A program made the position numbers and the translations under genes. Under the pieces are notes generated by a model. It was given only the letters and a program-made list of their open reading frames with translations. It had not been told where the DNA came from and made no database searches. Shown in pieces: positions 43,437 to 51,575 of a stretch of DNA of 64,000 nucleotides; position 1 is the stretch's first letter; each line of letters opens with the position of its first letter. The stretch comes from CAZSMC01 sp964607755 (GTDB taxonomy: Bacteria; Zhuqueibacterota; Zhuqueibacteria; Residuimicrobiales; Krinioviventaceae), in NCBI GenBank assembly GCA_964607755.1, contig CAZSMC010000008.1, positions 27,984 to 91,983 on the forward strand. The letters are read 5' to 3'.

Positions 43437-43912
43437 GACTGTTGAAATATTGGCAACCATCTTTGCTAAACTGAGATTTTTTAAAATAAAGTATTGAATT
43501 GATATTTTAAGTTATCTATTTTGTTTTTGTTGAATTGTTAATTTTGGAGTGCGCCGTTTATGTCGGCGCAGATTGATGGCCGGGGATTTTTTTGAAGACT
43601 GTTGAAATATTCGCTGCGTCTTTGTATGCAAAGCCGGGAATTTTTGAAAAAGTATTGAATTGATATCTTTATTTGTCTATCTTGTTCTTATTGAATTATT
43701 AATTTTGGAGTGCGCCGTCTATGTCGGCGCAGATTTATGGCCGGGGATTTTTTTTGGACTGTTGAAATATTGGCAGCGTCTTTGTATGCTAAACCGAGAT
43801 TTTTGAAAAAGTGTTGAATTGATATTTTTATTTATCTATTTTGTTCTTGTTGAATTGTGATCTAATTTTGGAGTGCGCCGTCTATGTCGGCGCAGCGGGC
43901 GATAGCCCGCAA
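43437..43912. repeat. Three tandem copies of a 160-bp imperfect repeat
   Basis: GACTGTTGAAATATT begins each unit at 43437, 43597 and 43757, an exact 160-bp period. Each unit contains AAGTATTGAATTGATAT-like sequence, TTTTGGAGTGCGCCG, a TATGTCGGCGCAG hairpin partner, and (units 1 and 2) GGCCGGGGATTTTTT at the end. TGCGCCG/CGGCGCA can form a 7-bp stem. Unit 3 ends in a GCGGGC palindrome instead. The repeats look like duplications of the preceding operon's terminator region. Confidence 0.85.
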
Positions 43913-44027
43913 AAATGATTGAATGATTTTAGAAATATGACAAATCATCGCTCGCTTTGTTCGCGTGCATTCACATAGAGAATGCACTCCAAAGATTAGC
44001 CGAATTATTATAAAAATGGGAGGAATA

Positions 44028-45200
44028 ATGCGCTTCTTTTGTTTCGGTCTTTGTACTATTATTTTGTGTTTACTTACAATGAACGCTTCAGCACTCGATA
44101 ACGGCCTTGCTCTAACGCCACCAATGGGCTGGAACAGTTGGAACAAATTCGCTTGTGATGTAAGCGAAGACCTGATCAAGGAAATCGCTGATGCCATGGT
44201 CGAATCCGGGATGCGGGATGCCGGCTATCAATTTGTGGTGATCGATGATTGCTGGCAGGTTGCTCGCGACGAGGACGGCAACATCATTGCCGATCCGGAG
44301 CGCTTTCCGTCCGGTATGAAAGCGCTCGCCGATTATGTGCACTCGAAAGGTTTAAAATTCGGACTGTATTCTGATGCCGGTCGGCGTACCTGTCAGGGGC
44401 GGCCGGGCAGTCGCGGCTACGAATTTCAGGACGCCCGGCAATACGCCGAGTGGGGTGTGGATTATCTGAAATATGACTGGTGTAACCACGGCAAACAAAA
44501 TTCCGAAGCTTCTTACGCTTTGATGCGCGATGCACTCAAAATCAGCGGCCGGTCGATTGTTTACAGCATTTGCGAGTGGGGTTCCACAAAGCCGTGGCTG
44601 TGGGCGCAGGATGTCGGCAATCTGTGGCGCACAACCGGGGATATCCAGGATTGCTGGGATTGCAGGCGAGATTGGGGCGGCATGGGCTGGACACACATCC
44701 TGGATTTGCAGGACGGTCTGGAAATTTATGCCGGTCCCGGTCACTGGAACGATCCGGACATGCTCGAAGTCGGCAACGGCGGCATGAGCATTCCCGAGTA
44801 TCGCGCGCATTTCAGCTTGTGGTGCATTTTGGCAGCGCCGCTAATGGCCGGCAATGACATACGGAATATGTCACCTGAAATCAAAAATATTCTAACAAAT
44901 AAAAAAGTCATTGCTGTAAACCAGGACTCGCTTGGCATGCAGGGCAGTCGCGTTCGCGACGACGGTCAACTGGAAATCTGGGCCAAACAACTCAGCGACG
45001 GTTCCAGAGCGGTGTGCCTGTTTAACCGCAGCCAAAAAGCCGCTAACATCACGTTGAACTGGACCGATATCGGTTATCCGGCCCATCTGAAAGCAATAGT
45101 GCGGGATTTATGGAAGCACGAAAACGTCGGCGAGTTTACCGGCAGTTATACTGCAGCAGTGCCGAGTCATGATGTGGTGATGGTTAAAGTAATGCCCTAG
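44028..45200 (+). CDS. Alpha-galactosidase (GH27)
   Basis: The start is the ATG at 44028, eight bases after GGGAGG; a frame continues upstream to 43965 without support. A signal peptide (FFCFGLCTIILCLLTMNASA) precedes the GH27 core: PPMGWNSWNKFACD, VVIDDCWQ, KGLKFGLYSDAG, YLKYDWCN with the nucleophile Asp about residue 150, ICEWG, and GHWNDPDMLEVG with the acid/base. A C-terminal beta-sandwich ends the protein. It releases terminal alpha-1,4- or alpha-1,6-linked galactose. The 391-residue length is normal. No sorting domain is present, so a periplasmic location is likely. Confidence 0.94.
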   Translation: MRFFCFGLCTIILCLLTMNASALDNGLALTPPMGWNSWNKFACDVSEDLIKEIADAMVESGMRDAGYQFVVIDDCWQVARDEDGNIIADPERFPSGMKALADYVHSKGLKFGLYSDAGRRTCQGRPGSRGYEFQDARQYAEWGVDYLKYDWCNHGKQNSEASYALMRDALKISGRSIVYSICEWGSTKPWLWAQDVGNLWRTTGDIQDCWDCRRDWGGMGWTHILDLQDGLEIYAGPGHWNDPDMLEVGNGGMSIPEYRAHFSLWCILAAPLMAGNDIRNMSPEIKNILTNKKVIAVNQDSLGMQGSRVRDDGQLEIWAKQLSDGSRAVCLFNRSQKAANITLNWTDIGYPAHLKAIVRDLWKHENVGEFTGSYTAAVPSHDVVMVKVMP

Positions 45201-45333
45201 TATTTGAGAGTGAAAAGAAACTTATTTTAAGCCTGGTTTCGGTTAATGGTCGATTTTAAGTTTTGCGGAAAAAATGTCAAATAACAAAAAACAAATCTCA
45301 AATAAATTTCAATGTTCCAAATAACAAAAAAAA

Positions 45334-45603
45334 GTGGAAATTGTGAAAAACGAACAAGAGCAAAAAGATTTGAAACGCTGGGTTGAAGCCTGGGAACGGG
45401 CCGGGAAGGCAATGCAAGAGATCAAGCGTCAGGAAATGCAAGATCCGGATTTTTGGCAAAAAAACTGGCAGCTCCTCGACGAGATGCTGCAGTATGCTGT
45501 TGATCACGCCGAGCCCAGGCAAACCAGCGGCCTTGCTGAACAGCAAAAATGGTTTATGAAATACCGCCAGCAATTAATAGCCAGAGGTGAACTGGAAGAA
45601 TGA
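45334..45603 (+). CDS. Small helical partner of an AbiEii-like nucleotidyltransferase
   Basis: The 89-residue protein starts at a GTG (alternative GTG at 45343). It is rich in E, K, Q and W (RWVEAWERAGKAMQEIKRQEM, DFWQKNWQLLDEMLQYAV, QQKWFMKYRQQL) and probably all helical. Its stop overlaps the next gene's ATG (ATGA), so the two are translationally coupled. Small helical proteins in this position are often antitoxin-like partners of minimal nucleotidyltransferases. No family is recognised by motif. Confidence 0.7.
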   Translation: MEIVKNEQEQKDLKRWVEAWERAGKAMQEIKRQEMQDPDFWQKNWQLLDEMLQYAVDHAEPRQTSGLAEQQKWFMKYRQQLIARGELEE

Positions 45604-46172
45604 ATGACTTGTTCACAGCCGCCCTGGAATTCCAGGAGTTTTTTGAGAAACAAAACTGGGAGTTCTGTTTTATCGGCGGTCTCGCTTACATCAGATGGGG
45701 TAGTCCTCGCATGACCCAGGATGTTGATATCAGTCTTTTCACTGGATTTGGTAACGAAGAAAATATGATCGATGTGTTACTTGAATCCTTTGATTCACGT
45801 TTGATGGACGCCAAATCGTTCGCTCTTTCGAATCGAGTCCTGTTACTCTTTTCTTCAAAAAACGTAAAAGTCGATATTGCACTGGCTGCTCTCCCTTTTG
45901 AAAAACAGATGATGCATCGAGCGTCGAAATATGAATTTGCTTTTGATTGTGTTTTGTTAACCTGTTCCGCCGAAGACCTTGTCATCCAAAAAGCATTTGC
46001 TGATCGCAACCAGGATTGGGCTGATGTGGAAAATGTGATCGATAAACAATCCGATAAGCTGAATAAAACATATATCTTTAAACAAATTGAACCACTGAGC
46101 AAAATAAAAGAAACTCCGGAAATAGTCACCCGGTTAGAACTTTTTTTTCAAAAGCAAAATAACTTTTCATGA
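45600..46172 (+). CDS. Nucleotidyltransferase of the AbiEii/DUF1814-like type
   Basis: The 190-residue protein has a nucleotidyltransferase fold signature: WEFCFIGGLAYIRWGSPRMTQDVDISLF, with GG and the DVD metal pair. VKVDIALAALPFEKQMMHRASK and VLLTCSAEDLVIQKAFADRNQDWADVENVI follow, the latter typical of AbiEii-like proteins. Some members are toxins that modify tRNA; others have unknown roles. It overlaps the upstream helical gene by 4 bp, giving a two-gene toxin-antitoxin-like module placed between GH27 and GH5 genes. Toxicity is inferred from family and layout only. Confidence 0.8.
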   Translation: MNDLFTAALEFQEFFEKQNWEFCFIGGLAYIRWGSPRMTQDVDISLFTGFGNEENMIDVLLESFDSRLMDAKSFALSNRVLLLFSSKNVKVDIALAALPFEKQMMHRASKYEFAFDCVLLTCSAEDLVIQKAFADRNQDWADVENVIDKQSDKLNKTYIFKQIEPLSKIKETPEIVTRLELFFQKQNNFS

Positions 46173-46184
46173 ACGAGGTTTATT

Positions 46185-48323
46185 ATGAAGTTAATGCAAC
46201 ACATCATTTTACTTGTTTTCATATTGATAATATCGACGCTTGGCGCAGAGAGCACAATTTCGTTTTCCGCGTCGAACGATATAACTTTAGAGTCAGTAGA
46301 ACTTGACAGCATTATTGTTAAAAATATCACTAAAAATAAAACGGTCGTTTTAACCAACACGACCACTTTTGATCTTGAAACCATGACCAATGTACGGTCA
46401 GGTGCGATTCAGCCGACTCGTTTTCAGCTTTCGGGAAATTATCCGAATGCGTTCAAAAGCCAAACGCATTTTCACGTCAATGTGCCGGATCAGCAGTTTG
46501 TATCGCTTTCTGTCTACAATGTCCTTGGCCAGCAAGTCGCGTCGTATCAGCATGAGCTCGCCAAAGGCGCGCATGCATTTACTTTAAATGGCGCATCTCT
46601 GGCGAACGGTGTTTATTTCATTCGCGCGGTGACTGGTCAGGAATCGAGCACTGTTAAAATCCTGAAATCCGGTCCGTCTTCAGGAACTGGTGTGGCTTTG
46701 CATTATGCCGGGGCAGACGGCGCGATAAATAACAAAATTGCTTCGCTCACAAAAGTGAACAAAACAGATGTTTATCATTTTATCGGTATTGCTAAAAATT
46801 TCTATCCCGATACATTAAAAAATCAGCAACCGCATGGCGGCGATCATTTTCAGTTCAAAGTGTTGCCCGAACCGCCTGAACCGGATTTTACCTCGAACTG
46901 GAAAGGCTTTAATCTGCTTGGAAAGTTTACCCTGGAATGGTCGAATGAAGGTTATATGGAAAAAGATCTTGAAATGATTTCTGATCTGGGGTTCAATTTC
47001 GTCCGCTTGCCTATTGATTACCGGACGTATTGCGAGACCGGCGACTGGTTTCAGTTTATTGAAAACGAATTGCAGGAGATCGATGACGCTATTTCCTGGG
47101 GACAAGAATACGGCATCCACGTCTGCATTAATCTGCACCGGGCGCCCGGATATTGCGTAAATCCCCCCTCCGATCCTCTACCGCCGAATGAAGATGTGAG
47201 TTTGTGGGAGAATGCTGAAGCTCAGCAAGCGTTTACCGAACATTGGGCCATGTTTGCGGAACGGTACAAAGATGTGCCGTCTGAGGACCTGAGTTTTAAT
47301 CTGGTCAATGAGCCCGCCAATGTTGACGGACCGACATATCTCAATGCGGTAAAAGGCGCTATAGAAGCCATACAGGATATCACGCCGAATCGCATCATTA
47401 TGTCCGACGGGGTGGATTGGGGCAATGCGCGAGTCGATGATATCCTGGAATATGGTGTGGTGATGTCGCCGCACTTTTACAATCCATTTCAATTGACGCA
47501 TTACAAAGCGAGCTGGGCTGACGGCTCTGACACCTGGCCAGAACCGCAGTGGCCGATTTATCCGATGGCCAATTATTTTTATGGCTCGTACAAGGAATAT
47601 ATTCAGACGCCATTGGTCATTAACGGTTATTTCCCGTCCGGCACTGAAATTACGCTGCATGTGCAGCAGGTTTCTACCAGAGCTGATTTTTCCGTCCGGA
47701 CCAAAGAAAGCACAGTCTGGCACAAAGTGTTTGAACCGGGTCCCGGAGACGGAGAATGGAAAAAAGTGATTTACCGTGAAGAATGGAATTGTTACCAAAA
47801 TATTTATGATAGAGATTATTCGATGACACTGGAGCACGAGGCTACAGAATTATCTTTTCTGATAGGCAACGGCGACTGGATGACGTTTTCCGAGCTCAGA
47901 TTGAATTTCCCGGGCTCACGTAAAGACGTGGTTATCAATCCCGGAATTTCGGACTGGGGTGTACCTCAGGCAACCTATCAGCTCGCTGCCGACGGCACTC
48001 TTTCACTCATAAAAGCGCCGGCCGGCCATGAGCACCGGTTTCGGCTCAACGGTTTTCTGGCACCATGGGTTGAACTTAAAGAACAGGGCGTGCCTGTATT
48101 CGTTGGCGAGTGGGGCGTTTATAACAAAACACCTCACGATGTGACCATTCGTTTTATGCGTGACCGGCTCAAAGCGATGAAATCGGCCGGACTTGGCTGG
48201 GCGCTATGGAATTTCCGCGGCAGTTTTGGCATCCTGGACAGCGGTCGCGACGATGTGGATTATGAAAATTACCGCGGCCACAAACTGGACCGGGAGATGC
48301 TGGAATTACTGCAGAATTATTAG
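46185..48323 (+). CDS. GH5 family glycoside hydrolase with N-terminal T9SS-like domain
   Basis: The 712-residue protein has a signal peptide, then at about residues 84-163 a FlgD/T9SS sorting-like domain: FQLSGNYPNAFKSQTHFHVNV, VSLSVYNVLGQQVASY, LANGVYFIRAVT and VKILK. Such domains are normally C-terminal. The GH5 barrel follows (about 235-712): WKGFNLLGKF, FVRLPIDYR, INLHRAPGYCVN, and FNLVNEPAN with acid/base Glu376. SPHFYNP and VFVGEWGVYNK supply the nucleophile Glu642. A beta-rich insertion (about 475-625) resembles a carbohydrate-binding module. It should cleave a beta-linked glucan or mannan. It follows the nucleotidyltransferase by 12 bp. Confidence 0.88.
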   Translation: MKLMQHIILLVFILIISTLGAESTISFSASNDITLESVELDSIIVKNITKNKTVVLTNTTTFDLETMTNVRSGAIQPTRFQLSGNYPNAFKSQTHFHVNVPDQQFVSLSVYNVLGQQVASYQHELAKGAHAFTLNGASLANGVYFIRAVTGQESSTVKILKSGPSSGTGVALHYAGADGAINNKIASLTKVNKTDVYHFIGIAKNFYPDTLKNQQPHGGDHFQFKVLPEPPEPDFTSNWKGFNLLGKFTLEWSNEGYMEKDLEMISDLGFNFVRLPIDYRTYCETGDWFQFIENELQEIDDAISWGQEYGIHVCINLHRAPGYCVNPPSDPLPPNEDVSLWENAEAQQAFTEHWAMFAERYKDVPSEDLSFNLVNEPANVDGPTYLNAVKGAIEAIQDITPNRIIMSDGVDWGNARVDDILEYGVVMSPHFYNPFQLTHYKASWADGSDTWPEPQWPIYPMANYFYGSYKEYIQTPLVINGYFPSGTEITLHVQQVSTRADFSVRTKESTVWHKVFEPGPGDGEWKKVIYREEWNCYQNIYDRDYSMTLEHEATELSFLIGNGDWMTFSELRLNFPGSRKDVVINPGISDWGVPQATYQLAADGTLSLIKAPAGHEHRFRLNGFLAPWVELKEQGVPVFVGEWGVYNKTPHDVTIRFMRDRLKAMKSAGLGWALWNFRGSFGILDSGRDDVDYENYRGHKLDREMLELLQNY

Positions 48324-48372
48324 ATTTTCATGTGTGCAGAAAAATAAAGATTACCTGGTAATTCGGCAAGAA

Positions 48373-48408
48373 GAACAAAATCCCGTGTTGCGGCACGGGG
48401 CTTTGTTC
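48373..48408. repeat. Imperfect palindrome after the GH5 gene
   Basis: GAACAAA (48373-48379) and TTTGTTC (48402-48408) form an outer stem around an inner CCCGTG/CACGGG stem with a TTGCGG loop. There is no T tract, so it is more REP-like than a terminator, though it may stabilise the GH5 transcript end. Confidence 0.6.
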
Positions 48409-48498
48409 AATTGAAAATGATCAAGTCATTCTGTAATATTTCAGCTACTGTTGAATAATTGATATTTATTAAATGTGAGAAGCATCGGTAACAGACCC

Positions 48499-48594
48499 AA
48501 CAATGGGTCGCTGAATGAACTCAATATATTTCTTAAAATTATAATAAATAGTTACTTATAAAATTAATTCGTGATCAAGTAGCGACCCATTGTT
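48499..48594. repeat. 96-bp terminal-inverted-repeat element, copy 3
   Basis: Perfect 13-bp terminal inverted repeat: AACAATGGGTCGC (48499-48511) and GCGACCCATTGTT (48582-48594). It is gaplessly alignable over 96 bp to copy 2, with about three quarters of positions matching, and has the same ends as copy 1. The interior is AT-rich and non-coding. Confidence 0.78.
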
Positions 48595-48716
48595 TCGGAT
48601 GAAGATATCTCCAATAATAACAGAATATGTCATTTTACAAAGTACGAGGAATCTATGTTTTCGTAACGCGTCAATTTATTATAGCGATTTTTGCAAAAAA
48701 AGTGTACATTCTTGTC

Positions 48717-48742
48717 TTGGCGATTTAATCGCCAATTTTTTT
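48717..48742 (+). terminator. Orphan terminator just upstream of the flippase
   Basis: TTGGCGAT and ATCGCCAA form a perfect 8-bp stem with a TTA loop, followed by seven T. It ends about 31 bp before the flippase ATG and about 390 bp after the last gene. It may end a small RNA or act as an attenuator of the flippase operon. Confidence 0.75.
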
Positions 48743-48773
48743 ATCAACCGAACACACTCTAACATTTGAACCT

Positions 48774-50267
48774 ATGTCTATTTTTGCAGCAGTAAAACGA
48801 CTTTTCAAACACTCGGCCGTTTATGGCGTCGGGCATATCCTTACCCGGTCAATTGTATTTTTTCTCATGCCGCTGCATACCAATATTTTCCCCAAAGCCG
48901 AAATGGGTGTCGTCGGACTCGTTTTTGCTTATCTTGCCATTTTTACGATCGTTTATAGCTATGGTCTGGATACGGCGTTTTTCCGGTTTTATATTTTAGC
49001 TGATAACAAAGACAGTCAGAACCGCGTGTTCACCACCGCTTTCCTGACCATAATCGGAACGTCACTTTTATTCACCGCGATCATTTTTACTAATGCAGAT
49101 TGGATAGCTGCCCGAATTTTCGGTTCCGAGGTGCAAAAGTTAAACGTCAATTTACCCTTGATGATACGGCTTGCCAGCGGCATTCTGTTATTTGATGCGC
49201 TTTCATTTATGCCGTTTTTAATTCTGCGCGCCGAAGAAAAATCTTTTCCCTTTATCGCTTTTAAATTTTTAAATGTCACATTCAATTTTGTTTTCAATAT
49301 TGTGTTCATCATAAAATTGAATTATGGCATCGAAGCCATTTTTGTAGCTAATCTCATCGCCTCATTTGTCACCTTTTTGGCACTGTTGCCGGCTGGTCTC
49401 CGGCGTTTCAATTTTAACTATTCCACAGTCACCCTTGGGGAGCTGTTTGCTTTTGGTATTCCTTATTTACCCTCTACATTATGCGTTGCACTCATGGACA
49501 CCGTGGATAGGATTTTCCTCGAACGTCTGGCTGACGTGGAAGCAGTGGGACTTTTTAGTCAGGGCAGCAAATTGGGCATGTTCATGGCGCTGTTTGTCAC
49601 CGCGTTTCGGTTTGCCTGGCACCCGTTTTTCCTGTCCACGCTCAAACAGGAAAATGCCAAAGAAATATTTAGCAAGGTTTTCACCTATGTGCTTTTAGCG
49701 TGCAGTTTTGTGTTTTTGTTTTTTTCCGCATTTATTAATGAAATTGCCCATTTTCAGATCAATGGCTTTTCCATTTTGGGAAAAGATTTCTGGTCAGCCA
49801 CCAAAGTTGTACCGGTTATTTTTCTGGCGTATATTTTTTATGCTGCCTATCTTAATTTTCTTATCGGAATTTACCTTCACAAGAAAACCAAATATTTACC
49901 CTGGATCACCGCTGCCGGCATGCTCGGCAACGTGATTGCGAATGTGACGCTCATACCCATGCTTGGCATGATGGGCGCAGCCTGGGCGCGAACTGTCGCC
50001 TATGTGATCATGTCGGTGACGCTTTATGCTGTGGGCAAGCAGCTTTACCCGGTAAAATACGAGTGGTCGCGGATTTTAAAAATGGTCATAATTGCGGCTG
50101 TTTTCTATTTCGTCACTCAATGGGCGCCAGTCTCTCAAAATTCCGTGCTTAAATTAGCCATCGTTGCTATGTATCCCCTGGTATTGTTTATTACCGGGTT
50201 TTTCCAGAGAACAGAACTTTTAACTTTGAAATCCATTGTGACGCGAAACCGGTTCAGGCGGTCATGA
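48774..50267 (+). CDS. Oligosaccharide flippase (Wzx/MATE-like polysaccharide biosynthesis protein)
   Basis: The 497-residue protein has about 13-14 membrane helices. The family's N-terminal pattern (SAVYGVGHILTRSIVFFLMPLHTNIFPKAEMGVVGLVFAYLAIF) and the loop after helix 2 (YGLDTAFFRF) are clear. The central part (LFAFGIPYLPSTLCVALMDTVDRIFLERLADVEAVGLFSQGSKLGMFMAL) is also typical. It should flip lipid-linked glycan repeat units across the inner membrane. A methyltransferase follows with a 4-bp overlap. No polymerase is adjacent. The C5-epimerase and glycosyltransferase at 19-21 kb may serve the same polysaccharide. Confidence 0.9.
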   Translation: MSIFAAVKRLFKHSAVYGVGHILTRSIVFFLMPLHTNIFPKAEMGVVGLVFAYLAIFTIVYSYGLDTAFFRFYILADNKDSQNRVFTTAFLTIIGTSLLFTAIIFTNADWIAARIFGSEVQKLNVNLPLMIRLASGILLFDALSFMPFLILRAEEKSFPFIAFKFLNVTFNFVFNIVFIIKLNYGIEAIFVANLIASFVTFLALLPAGLRRFNFNYSTVTLGELFAFGIPYLPSTLCVALMDTVDRIFLERLADVEAVGLFSQGSKLGMFMALFVTAFRFAWHPFFLSTLKQENAKEIFSKVFTYVLLACSFVFLFFSAFINEIAHFQINGFSILGKDFWSATKVVPVIFLAYIFYAAYLNFLIGIYLHKKTKYLPWITAAGMLGNVIANVTLIPMLGMMGAAWARTVAYVIMSVTLYAVGKQLYPVKYEWSRILKMVIIAAVFYFVTQWAPVSQNSVLKLAIVAMYPLVLFITGFFQRTELLTLKSIVTRNRFRRS

Positions 50268-51085
50268 CAATCTCTGAACAAAAGAAAATGAAACGATTTT
50301 ACGATGCGGTCGGCGAGCGGTATCCGGAAGAGGAGGAGGTTTATCGCACGCTCAGAGGACAGTTGCGTTGCAATTTTGTTCGGCAGTGGCTTGAGAGCTG
50401 CAGTGGTTCGCTGCTGGAAATCGGTACCAACCGCGCCATGTATTTGAATATGTACGATGGTGGGTTATGCTACGGCGTCGACTTGAGTTTGCCGGCCTTA
50501 AAACAGGCGCACCAGCAAAACCCTGTTTTTCTTGCGGTTGCCGATGCTGAGCACTTGCAATGCCTGCGACCGAATTCTATGAAAAATGTCCTGTGCAGTG
50601 AAGTCCTGGAACATTGTTTGAATCCCCAGCGCGTCTTTGACAGCATTTTTCACGTCCTGGCACCGAACGGCCGGGCCTTATTGACCACGCCGAATTATAA
50701 AAAAAAGCGACCCATCTGGATGAATTTGGGTGTCATGCAAGAATACGGTATTGAGAGCGAATGGGACACAGGTTATTTTCACACTGCTTTTCGACCGGAT
50801 GAATTGGAAGAGATGGCCCGCAACGCCGGACTTGACGTGGTTGATGCCGGTACTCTGGAAAAGGAGATAAAATACGTCGCCAAAATCCCGGCATTAATTT
50901 TACTGATAGGCCGGTTTTTAAACAAGTTGTTTCGTTCACAAAAATTCGCCCGGGGGAACGAAGATTTTTTCAATTCATCTCAGATATTCATTTATAGATT
51001 TTTATCGACTTTTGGTTTACATCGAATTTTGCGTACATTTGTGAAACAAGGCGTTCGTTCTTTTATCATACTAACCAAAGTCTGA
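50264..51085 (+). CDS. SAM-dependent class I methyltransferase
   Basis: The 273-residue protein has a Rossmann-type methyltransferase core. Motif I is SLLEIGTNRAMYLNMYDGGLCYGVDLS; an acidic motif is FLAVADAEHLQ; motif IV region is VLCSEVLEHCLNPQRVFDSIFHVLAPNGRALLTTPNY. The C-terminal part, with a hydrophobic helix (IPALILLIGRFLNKLF), may touch the membrane. Its ATG overlaps the flippase stop, so it likely methylates a sugar or lipid-linked glycan. The substrate cannot be read from the sequence. Confidence 0.85.
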   Translation: MTISEQKKMKRFYDAVGERYPEEEEVYRTLRGQLRCNFVRQWLESCSGSLLEIGTNRAMYLNMYDGGLCYGVDLSLPALKQAHQQNPVFLAVADAEHLQCLRPNSMKNVLCSEVLEHCLNPQRVFDSIFHVLAPNGRALLTTPNYKKKRPIWMNLGVMQEYGIESEWDTGYFHTAFRPDELEEMARNAGLDVVDAGTLEKEIKYVAKIPALILLIGRFLNKLFRSQKFARGNEDFFNSSQIFIYRFLSTFGLHRILRTFVKQGVRSFIILTKV

Positions 51086-51161
51086 TTTATCTGTCTCATT
51101 TTTTTATTTCTTTTCATTGTGAACATTTTTAATTTACCTCAAAACAGATCAGGAGACGCTT

Positions 51162-51575
51162 GTGACTATTTATTTTGCCGGCTCGATTTCAGGCGGGCGA
51201 AAATTTGTTGATACATATAAAAAGATTGTCCGGTACTTGCAGTCTTGCGGACACACCGTTTTAACGGAGCATATTATTCAACCGGATGTTATTGACCACG
51301 AAAGCAGGCACACGGACGAAGAAATCTACACCCGCGACATCAATTGGCTAACAGCAGCAGACTGCCTGATTGCTGAGGTATCAAATCCATCGCTGGGTGT
51401 GGGCTACGAAATTTGCTACGCTTTGAATCACAATGTGCCTGTGCTTTGCCTGTATCAGGATGGGATATTTTTAACCAGGATGCTGACAGGCAATACGAAT
51501 ACTGGCATTTCAGTTAAATCTTATCACGGCGAGGAGTGGAAAGAGATCATTGAAGAGTTTTTAACAAAAGTATGA
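51162..51575 (+). CDS. DNPH1/Rcl-like nucleotide hydrolase (nucleoside 2-deoxyribosyltransferase superfamily)
   Basis: The 137-residue protein closely parallels mammalian DNPH1 (Rcl), which hydrolyses the N-glycosidic bond of 5-hydroxymethyl-dUMP and other deoxynucleotides. YFAGSISGGRK corresponds to its FCGSIRGGR, VLTEHI is shared, YTRDINWLTAADCLIAEVSNPSLGVGYEI matches the region with the catalytic Asp (Asp59) and Glu (Glu83), and VLCLYQ follows. A GTG start is preceded by AGGAGA. Its stop overlaps the dinB ATG (ATGA). Coupling to DinB suggests clearing of modified deoxynucleotides during damage-induced synthesis. Confidence 0.85.
   Translation: MTIYFAGSISGGRKFVDTYKKIVRYLQSCGHTVLTEHIIQPDVIDHESRHTDEEIYTRDINWLTAADCLIAEVSNPSLGVGYEICYALNHNVPVLCLYQDGIFLTRMLTGNTNTGISVKSYHGEEWKEIIEEFLTKV

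Larger units (their letters stand above)
43376..44027. other. Gene-free region with terminator and 160-bp tandem repeats
   Basis: The 652 bp between the PorV-family and GH27 genes hold the terminator, three 160-bp tandem units (43437 to about 43912), a GCGGGCGATAGCCCGC palindrome (43895-43910), and a short inverted echo of GGAGTGC as GCACTCC (43984-43990). No reading frame of interest. Confidence 0.6.
48324..48773. other. Intergenic region with palindromes, inverted-repeat element copy 3 and an orphan terminator
   Basis: No protein gene. It contains a stem-loop at 48373-48408, the third 96-bp element (48499-48594), and a perfect terminator (48717-48742) directly before the flippase gene with no gene ending at it. 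A short untranslated RNA ending there is possible. Confidence 0.5.

Noticed and set aside
43895..43910. GCGGGCGATAGCCCGC as a terminator for GH27 on the minus strand
   Set aside because: No gene on the minus strand ends here and there is no T tract on that side. It fits the palindromic repeats better.
1016..48594. Near-regular spacing (about 23-24 kb) of the three 96-bp elements
   Set aside because: Three points cannot show periodicity; the spacing differs by about 800 bp and is most likely chance.
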